From assembly GCA_009617715.1 (NCBI GenBank), contig VTFK01000269.1:1054001-1118000 (forward strand): 64,000 nucleotides of DNA, read 5' to 3'. The notes below the pieces were generated by a model. It was not told the DNA's origin. It saw only the letters and a program-made list of their open reading frames with translations, and did no database searches. This document shows, piece after piece, positions 56,272 to 64,000 of this stretch (position 1 is its first letter; every line of letters starts with the position of its first letter). A program made the position numbers and the translations under genes. The DNA comes from Plectrocnemia conspersa. Lineage: Eukaryota; Arthropoda; Insecta; Trichoptera; Polycentropodidae.

Positions 56272-56279
56272 GTCCTAGT
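56272..56279. repeat. Target-site duplication, right (TAGGGATTCC element)
   Basis: GTCCTAGT, identical to 55626-55633. Confidence 0.93.
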
Positions 56280-56348
56280 ACTAGTAATGGCAGTGGCGCA
56301 CGCAATGGATAACACGTAGCTATATTTCAGCGCCCTTCAGTAATTTTA

Positions 56349-56915
56349 AGAAATGCTTCTTATCTTAAAAACCTTTTTTGAATCTTTTCTACTAAAAGAG
56401 AATATTTGGTTATTAGGGGATTCAAAATTATAGATCCCGATTTATGAATGCTACGAACTAAGGTGTTATAAAGGACGCGAATAATTGACGGAGCGTCAAG
56501 GTGAAAGGCGTCCCTCATAACAAAGCCGAGCATCTTGAAAGATTTATCACAGATATTGTGTATGTGTATAGAAAACCTCCACTTGCTCTCAAGTGATTCC
56601 GAGATCTTTAGTAATAGTTTCTTTAGCCAAAATGTTCCCACCGAGAGCGTAGGAATAAACTGATGGCAAACGGGATCGAGAAAATGACACAGTATGGAAC
56701 TTTCCGACACTAAAGGGCAGACGGTTAACGGAAGCCCATTTCCATAGAGTCTAAATCACTCTGTAGAGAGAAGGAATCCGCAACATATCGAATGCATTTA
56801 TACAATTTTAAATCATCTGCGCATATATTAATGTCCTTAATAAATAACATAAAAAGCAGAGGGCCCAGGTTGTACCCTTGAGGAACCCCCGAAGGTATAT
56901 AAGCTAAATATTCGG
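56349..56915 (-). pseudogene. Jockey-like LINE reverse transcriptase fragment
   Basis: Minus-strand reading from 56895 gives SGVPQGYNLGPLLFMLFIKD, then ADDLKLYKCI, SLQSDLDSM, and in the 116-codon ORF (56360-56710) SLESKWRFSIHIHNICDKSF, KMLGFVMRDAF, LYNTLVRS and LLVEKIQKRFLR. These are, in order, RT motif 4 (GVPQGSxLGPLLF), the catalytic (Y/F)ADD box (here CADD, first residue changed, with roughly ten residues deleted before it), and the post-palm and thumb region typical of jockey clade elements. Frameshifts lie near 56700 and stops occur. The upstream endonuclease and first RT motifs are missing. Very similar post-palm sequence occurs at 768-1165, so the two are copies of one or closely related families. 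Confidence 0.92.
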
Positions 56916-57119
56916 ATTTTTTTCTTCAGAACAAGGTTCGTTGCAGAGTTATTCATAAGGTGCTCACTGTTTTAACCAACCCTCGCTCGGACCTAATCTG
57001 TCCAACAGTAATGCACAAACAATTCGTTTTATGGAACATTTATTGCTCATTTAAATTGTCATCGATATCTATCGATAGAAATACTTCATTTAGAAATTAG
57101 ATTGTTCTCGCTAAAGGGC
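56916..57119. other. No gene recognised
   Basis: Mixed composition; nothing supported. Confidence 0.35.
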
Positions 57120-57300
57120 AATTAAAAAATTATCTGATTCCGCAAAGATCGCAACGCAAGAATTGGAGTTCAGTAAGTATAAAAGGACAACGCGTGATCC
57201 TCTCTAGTACCCTATAGAAATGTTTAATTACATACACATTTTAAAGTGGTTTCAGTGAGAGCTTCATAAAATAAACTTGTTTGGATATTTAAAATTTATA
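57120..57300 (+). repeat. Possible third member of the LTR-like L3 group
   Basis: CGCAACGCAAGAATTGGAGTTCAG followed by AAGTATAAAAGGACAACG resembles the CGATTCGCCAGAATTGG...TATAAAA core promoter of family L3 (18090 and 45535). ATAAAATAAAC follows at about 57268. Similarity is limited to this promoter-like part. Confidence 0.35.
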
Positions 57301-58080
57301 TAATATGAAGATATACGACTAAAAAGTATTTTTTTAAAGGATTCGCATGAGCTTCATGTTTTTTTATGTCCTGGAACCTGGCATTATTTTGTACACCTTG
57401 TTTATCTTTACGCGTTTTTTAGAACGTATCTACCACGTAAAAAATAAAACGCTGAGGTTTATTTATTTTATTTATTGATATTTGGTAATTTTGCTTTAAT
57501 AATACATAACATATGACACTTTAAATCGATTTTATTTATCGATTTAGGACTTGAAAAAATAAATGTAAAATGGTTTTAGAAGTTTAGAAAAATACAAAAC
57601 CGGGGATAAAATAATCTAGGACAAAAGTATTATTTTGGAGACGAATCTCAGTTAAAAATACTTTCTTTGATAATGTTTTTTTACCACAATCAACATTTCG
57701 AAATGTGAACTCTATATTTAAATTTAATTACTCAAAATTATTTAAAACTCTATTTCTAAATCCTCTAATCCGATTAAATTAAATAGTGTTTGTGCAACGT
57801 GGTGCTGGTAGTTGTTTTCAATACAATTTAAATATATTAGTGTCGGAATCACCCGTAATCGACGAGACGAAGTTAGTCTCAAAATTTGCTTACATTAATT
57901 GATTTATTTGTGTCTCTTGAACTTTTAAAGAACGAAGTTTTTTCTCTAGCATACCATAGTGGCAACATTACCAATTTTTACCAAGTTTACCGCAGATAGT
58001 CTAACAAGATCTTCATTTGGCAATAACAAATAGTCTGGTTCCGCCCCGAATCATCGTTATTGGCCAGATGATCGAAGACT
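57301..58080. other. AT-rich stretch, nothing recognised
   Basis: AT-rich; no ORF or repeat end supported. Confidence 0.4.
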
Positions 58081-58109
58081 AGAAGGGACTTTGAACTTTA
58101 CCCAATTAT

Positions 58110-58165
58110 GAGGGATATATAAGCTAGAACACGGCCGTTTTAAATCACTTCCTCTAGTCAGGGGC
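58110..58165 (+). promoter_or_regulatory. Candidate TATA core promoter
   Basis: TATATAAG at 58116-58123 is followed 29 bases on by TCACTTCC (58145), an acceptable initiator. It could drive a non-coding transcript or belong to an unrecognised LTR. No coding exon follows that I can support. Confidence 0.28.
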
Positions 58166-59394
58166 TTCATTTCGAAATATATGAAAGTTAAGCCGAACTT
58201 GCAGTTAAGTGTAATAATTTTTTTTATGTTTTCTAGTAATTGTCAAATAATTTGCCAGAACAATGCAAAGTTTAACACTGCTTCGCCGTAATAATAGCGA
58301 GTTTCAAATCTGGTTATACTGTATATTAAGTCCAATTTCATTACGTAAAATACAAAACACGCACACAAAACTACGTGTGTATAGCAGTTTTAATATAATT
58401 ATTACTATACAGTGGAGCGCTGGCGAGCGGCCGGTTGCGCGTCGCCGTAACTAATCGAAATTAATATGCCCTTTAACCCATTTGTTAAAATTAGAAGTCG
58501 CCGGTTAATGGGTTAGCCACGTTTTGTAAAGAAGAAATTCGGAGATAATATGAAAATATGACCACCGAACGTCCGGCAACTATTCACTCTATATTATTGC
58601 GTTACACAATATGCATTGAATTCTACAGAATACAGCTTTATGTATATTTATTATAATATAGTACATATTTTAACTACAGTAATAACTATGTTACGGTCGA
58701 TCGACGTGCGGAACTATTTCCATATGCGTATCTAATTATCATTGTTTTTCTTCGCGTGCTGCGTTTAAAATATCGCTCAATTAGCGCAGCCATCGTGAAA
58801 GTTTGCGTCTAAACTAATTTCGGCGGTTCGCGCGCGTGTGTACGCAACTTATGGTTTCTAATCTGGACGATCAGTTTAAATTGTCGAGAGTGCGGGGATG
58901 CAGAGCAATCTCGCCTTAGCTATCTGTCTATCTGTAGCCGGCTATAACTCTCCCCGGGGATTATCATTAGCGACGCTAAACGTCTGCCGATGTGGACTTA
59001 TCGGGTAGCTGGAATCTTGACTCGTTTGGGGTTGCGTGGAAGTATTAATTCATACTACTGGGGATGTTAAATACTGCTAAGTAATAAATGTTAACAAAAA
59101 CAATTGATATATACCGATGAACAATTTACTGTATTCGAGGATGCTAATAATCCATGAAGAAAACCAATAAATATATAAATACCCAAGAGAATCAAGTTAT
59201 TTTGAACTATAATATTTATGGATTATTTAGTAGTGTGGGTGTTCTTCTTGAAACTCGCGCAATAATTACCTTAACCACGCTATAATAAGGATGAACTTGA
59301 CAATAAAGTATGGGAACACACAAAAGCACTCGTTACGTCCAGAAAAAAAGGGTTTCACAAAAATAGCACGTAATCATTCTCCGATGCATTAAAG
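58166..59394. other. No gene; unique CpG-richer part at about 58420-59050
   Basis: A 63-codon ORF (58263-58454) shows no domain. TTAACCCAT...ATGGGTTAG makes a short inverted repeat at about 58474-58516. The unique CpG-bearing part has no ORF of note. Confidence 0.35.
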
Positions 59395-59905
59395 GAATAT
59401 TTCTTTGTTGCGAAACAGACACGAAAACAATATATCATCGGACGACAAACAGCACCGTAAAGGCATAATATTCCCGTTGCACTATTAAACCTAAGTAGGG
59501 TGTTAATCAAGCAAATGTCACTTTATAGAGGCGTGGACATATTTCATTGGTTGAAAAAACGAGTGCAACAATTGGGTGGATAGTCGCTGCATGGTTGTGA
59601 TTCGTCAGCGAGCTTTGCAACCCTTAATACTTAAGGCTCTTTAATGAGAAGAGGTTAGAGACGGCCTGAGAAAGGGACTCCTGAAGACAATCACCGCAGC
59701 AGAGAGAAACGAACCTCTCTGCTGCGTCCGTCGCTGCCTCACCTACAAGACCTCTGAGGACCATTTACTGGACATCATCCTTTCGCCAGCTTCTCTACAA
59801 TCACTCGAAGAATAACGATACTCGACCACAATATATGCAATATAATATAATAAATTATTTCTAGTTTCCAACAACGTCTTTATGGCTGCGAAGACACATC
59901 CCTTG
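59395..59905 (+). repeat. LTR-like repeat, family L2 copy 2
   Basis: Direct copy of 32631-33205 (shared blocks listed there). Differences are concentrated in the middle, where this copy has a perfect 12 bp-arm hairpin, CGCAGCAGAGAG at 59695-59706 and CTCTCTGCTGCG at 59715-59726 with an 8-base loop. Poly(A)-signal-like AATAAA is near 59845. Ends are not defined. Confidence 0.62.
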
Positions 59906-61248
59906 GGGTAAGAACTCTTGAAGTATAAGTGTTTTATTAAAATGTAATAATAACTATATAATAATATGAAATAATATAAGACAACGACGATAGGCGGAAC
60001 GCTTTCGCCGCTATCAAAACAAAATTAGCTCAGTATCTTAACGACTAGCGACGTTTTTTTATACGAGCATAATACATCAATCATAATATAGTACTATATA
60101 AATTAAATAAATTGTAATGAAAGACGGCAAATGGCAGTTGATACGCATGAGGTTTCCTATTGTATAAGATTGATGCATAAGTTATATCGTATATCATAGA
60201 GCTAGTATTTTTATCTTCTCTTGTAAATTAACCATAAACATATATTGAAATAATCTAACCAATAACACATTATATACTGATATTGATGTTTGAAGCAGTC
60301 TATGGTGTTTTTTCATAATTATCATCAGTCGATGTAAAGAGATATAGACGATGTTCAACCACTGAGGGCAATAAAATTGAGGTTGGTCCTCAACAAATAC
60401 TAGGAACATTGAATTAACTATGGGTATCAACCAATCAATGGTCGTAAAACACCCGCATCGTCTTAGTATGACGCGTGGATGCTACATGATTTGTCGGCTA
60501 CAATTTAAGAAAGATTGCGCAATATAAATCGAAGGAGCTCATTGCGATATTTAAAAATATCCATATAACTGTTAAAAATATATATTGATGAAAACTATGG
60601 AGAATTTGAAAACGCCACTGATTTTCAGTTTTTTGAGCAATATTAAAAAACTTACTGTAGGATGGTAAAAGATTATATTTAATAACGGAAATTAAGCATT
60701 TAATTAAAAAAAAATTGATTTTATTAATTCAAAATGTTCATCATTCACTACCGATCATCCAAACAATTATTGAAATACGGCAATTTTATTATTTTTGAAT
60801 TGTAAATAAGAGCGCAAAAAAATCTTACGTCTTCCTCGGTGCCCGTCATAATGTGAACGATCGGAAAAAACTCTACAATACGTATCTGTAGTTGTTTCTA
60901 AAGACATTTTTGTTGCATGTTTTTTGGAATAATTTTTTCGACGCAGCGACTCATGAATACGTTACTAAAGAATAACATCGATTATCTGTCAAAGCTCGAG
61001 TTGCAATCGCGTCCCTTATTCTTTAACGTCGCAACCAGAACGGTAGTGCTCGCACACTCCAAAGTCTGGAGTCCAGACACAAAGGTGTCCTCGCCGTTAG
61101 TTTAAATTAATGTGGTTTTAGTGTGCCAGCCTTTCATAATTTTGATCGTTTCTTTCATTATAATATAATTTATTGTATATGCTATTTTTATGTTCTTTTA
61201 TAGTTATTGATCCCGAAATAAATAAATAAAATATAAAACAATATATGT
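59906..61248. other. AT-rich stretch, nothing recognised
   Basis: ORFs of 62-78 codons without domain. No repeat ends supported. Confidence 0.4.
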
Positions 61249-61249
61249 G

Positions 61250-61756
61250 TAGTCTATCCAATATGTTAGCGCTCATCATTGTTGTGTTGGAAATAAGGGT
61301 GCGTGTACGCATGCATGCATACATATACAGTTTTCTGTGAATTTGTTTACACCGATAGGAGAACGTTACTAATACTAAATCAGGGCTGTTTTAAGGGTAG
61401 GGTGACCATATGTTGGAAATTGAATTAAAAATTATAATGTGTTATATTTTTATTATAAATTATTGTCATGTTTTGTAATTTTATAGTCAATAAAACAATT
61501 CCTGTAATATTCTATTAGTATTTTAAAAAATATTATATTAAACAGATATTCAACCTGGAGAGTGATTCCATAACTGCTATCAAGTGTTTGAGTTAAATAT
61601 GTATATAAATAAACAAAATAAGTAAGAAAGTGATATTTTACACTTTCCTCAACAAATTAAATTAAAAAAAAGTAAAAAATTAATTGCACTTGTAATTTCA
61701 CATTATATTTTTTCACCAATACTGTGACGATGAGCGTTCATATCTTGGACGGACTA
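61250..61756 (-). mobile_element. TA-flanked MITE, family M, copy 2 (inverted, with insert)
   Basis: Reverse complement of copy 1 (29902-30243). The left end TAGTCTATCCAATATGTTAGC, then GCTCATCATTG, matches the right end of copy 1; the right end GACGATGAGCGTTCATATC, then TTGGACGGACTA, matches its left end. TA follows the right end (61757-61758). About 125 bases between roughly 61303 and 61427, including a GCATGCATGC run and TAGGGTGACCATATG, have no counterpart in copy 1, where a short TA repeat takes their place. No coding capacity. Confidence 0.82.
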
Positions 61757-62429
61757 TATGTACCTATGTAATGATAGCCAGATATTATTAAATCTAAACT
61801 TTTCAACGTATTAATAGCAGTTTAAAAAACTAGCTTCAAACTTAAAACATCTGCAAAATGATTCACAACAATTATAAGTACAGTCATAATTAACTAAGAG
61901 CACACACTCAAGTCAAAATGAAGGAAATGGGTTCAAAAGGTTAAATGGACCACAGAGACGCGCGAGCAAAAACGTTTCACGTCATAATTTATAAGTAGGG
62001 CCTTCGTTTCTTCCAGCTTACTTAATAGATTTTTTGCAGCCGCAAAAATCCTTTTCTACTAGCACGTTCCTAACGACTTTGGACGACCTTTGTGCATTTG
62101 GGTCAACGTCTTAAAGCTACCCTTCCATTTTCATTTCCAAGTGCATACTTAGACGAGCATATTTTGCGGCTTCTTATAGTGTACTTTATTTAATTCACTC
62201 AATTCAATCAGATTACGTTGAACCGTCCTTCGACAACTGGACAATTATATTTGTTTTTTCTTTGTTGTGCAAAGATGAGCGAGTTGCAAATAATTGTATA
62301 CGACTTCAAGCGATGGGTGAGATAGGAAATTACTGTTACAGTTATAACAGATCTAAAACAGCGATTAAAAACCTTAGACTACGTTAACGATCAGTACTAA
62401 ATTTCCTAAGCTACCATTCGGGGCGTGAC
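61757..62429. other. No gene recognised
   Basis: Mixed composition; nothing supported. Confidence 0.4.
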
Positions 62430-62840
62430 GCTAACTCAAACTGTAAATCCACACAAAACACAGAAATTCGCCGCAAAAAAGAAACCAAAACAACACGGTG
62501 AGACACGGTCCGAGTATTCGCCGTTACTTACAAACGAAAACGTAGATTTTTCACAGTTAAAACAATGAGAGGTTTTAGCTCCAAGGTCACCCGATTGAAC
62601 TCTCGGGGGGTTGGGTTCTATTTATACGGGACGGTGGCGGTTTTGCGTTGACGTCGATAACGGCCGGGATTCGTTACGAATCCGTTATTTTAAGCCGAAG
62701 CGTATGACGTTGATAACGCAACATAAATTCCGCGAACGTTAACGTAACGGCAATTACTGCCGTTTTTATAAAAGGTTTCCCTTTCTTCGGGCAACAAATA
62801 TACATACATATACAAATAAACGTTCGCGTGTATGTAAACA
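62430..62840. other. Unique GC/CpG-richer patch
   Basis: CpG-bearing unique DNA with CGTTGACGTCGATAACG, AACGTTAACGTAACG and related TAACG-rich motifs. No ORF of note. Function unknown. Confidence 0.4.
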
Positions 62841-64000
62841 ATGCGAGATGGTTATCGGCGGCGTTTAATTTGCATACTGCTGATCAACGTTGAGTATATC
62901 AAAATCGGAAGCTTTTACTTTGAACGTGAGCATATTATACAACGGACCTTCGTCATGGCTCCCAAAGAGACCCTATCGGACTCTCGATCTTGTAACATAT
63001 TAGATTCCGCGTCATATACGTTGCAAAATGTTCAAAAGCATAAGATACGCTTAATATAAAATTAAATTTTACATGATAAACTTTAATAAACCTGCAATAT
63101 ATGTATGCATCAGTTGGTACTGTCTTTGTTTATAACCCGCATGAAAATTCCATTCCATTCCGTTACTGAAAATTCCACGGTATTTGGAAGATGGGAGTTA
63201 ATATTTTTTATTATTATATAATTATGATTCCAATCCACCAAGCGATCCTCCAACAATCGACCTTTCAAACGGTGAGTGATAATATATTTCTAATAACCTC
63301 ATTAGCATTTTAATTTTAAATTGAATTAGTGACTACAAGAATAAATACATATGTAATTTTTTGACACAGCAAGAAATTTTTATGTCTTAAAATGACAATG
63401 GGCATTTAGCCGCGCAGTGTGATATTTTTCAATATTTTGCTATTTTATTGGAAGAAGAAACGCAAATATTTTTATACCGCCCTGCATGAGATGTTTAGAA
63501 TATTATATTAATGTCAAGATATTCAAGATGGTTCGGTGAATTTACATTTATATGATAAACTTACATTTCCTAATTTTACACAATTTTTTTACTTAAAAAT
63601 AAAGAAAAATATTAAGCAGTTGGAATTACAAGTAAAATATATTTGACAATCAAGCAATCATTATGTTCAGAATTTTGGCTGTGTGCGCAATTTTCATTTG
63701 CGAAATAATCCAAGATTTAGGGCCGTCAAAACATATTAGTAGGAAAGATAGAAATTTGTTAATTTTTTTTATTTCAATTTTATTTTTCAAGCCTTTCTAG
63801 ATATATGCTCGAATTGCCTTTTTATAACAAAATTTGAGAAGTCATATTATGAAATAAAAAATGATACCTTGTTCTTCAGTCTCTAATATTATCAATACTT
63901 TTATGTAATGTAATTTAAATATGATTGTTACATAATTCATTTTAATACTACTTAGTTGTTTAAATGAATTGCCGTGCCTGATAAAACAGGCCAAAGCAGC
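62841..64000. other. AT-rich stretch, nothing recognised
   Basis: A 72-codon ORF (62841-63059) has no domain. The rest is AT-rich without repeat ends I can support. Confidence 0.4.

Noticed and set aside
60917..61105. 62-codon ORF as a LINE C-terminal fragment
   Set aside because: Only a loose SPLV-like resemblance at the end; no ordered motifs as in the accepted LINE relics.

Overview
The window reads as nuclear DNA of an animal, most likely an insect. It is AT-rich, has no dense gene array, and CpG is not depleted in the GC-richer patches. It is full of metazoan transposon relics: jockey-like LINE reverse transcriptase, several hAT families, a Tc1-type transposase, piggyBac and Harbinger MITEs, and LTR-like repeats. 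I cannot fix the order or species from sequence alone. No bacterial-style operon, CRISPR array, tRNA or rRNA gene was recognised.

Host coding content is very sparse. The best candidate is a short 3'-terminal coding exon on the minus strand (4941-5037): a good acceptor, a codon for 32 residues, then TAA. Everything to its right may be intron or intergenic DNA. A second candidate is a strong acceptor on the plus strand at 42470 with a possible short terminal exon. All ORFs of 60-170 codons elsewhere look like chance reading frames in GC-richer patches or pieces of transposons.

Layout. 1-5000: end of a hAT element, a decayed LINE on the minus strand, a GC-rich patch, a piggyBac MITE, then the terminal exon. 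5-14 kb: a perfect hairpin, one copy of a roughly 730 bp family whose inverted partner lies at 25.6-26.3 kb, tandem and foldback repeats, and an AT-rich LINE remnant. 14-22 kb: an internally deleted hAT transposon with intact ends and a perfect 8 bp target duplication, a Harbinger-like MITE with a fused extra end, an LTR-like repeat, and a non-autonomous hAT with a (TA)n core. 22-31 kb: a Tc1 transposase relic, GC-richer patches, a TA-flanked MITE, and a LINE reverse transcriptase relic. 31-43 kb: an LTR-like repeat, a TATA-containing GC-rich patch, a hAT element with a broken transposase, and a long non-autonomous hAT that has itself collected repeats. 43-64 kb: more GC-richer patches, three further hAT-type elements, a second LINE, second copies of the LTR-like repeat and of the TA-flanked MITE.

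Two layers are interleaved: AT-rich, transposon-laden sequence, and unique GC/CpG-richer patches of 0.3-1 kb about every 2-4 kb. The patches lack convincing long ORFs, and three contain a TATA box with plausible spacing to a start site. This pattern would suit a large intron or regulatory desert around a developmental gene, but that is an inference that needs cross-species alignment. At least six hAT insertions keep 8 bp target duplications, two of them perfect in the TAGGGATTC-type family and one perfect in the transposase-bearing copy, so hAT activity has been the main recognisable force shaping this locus.
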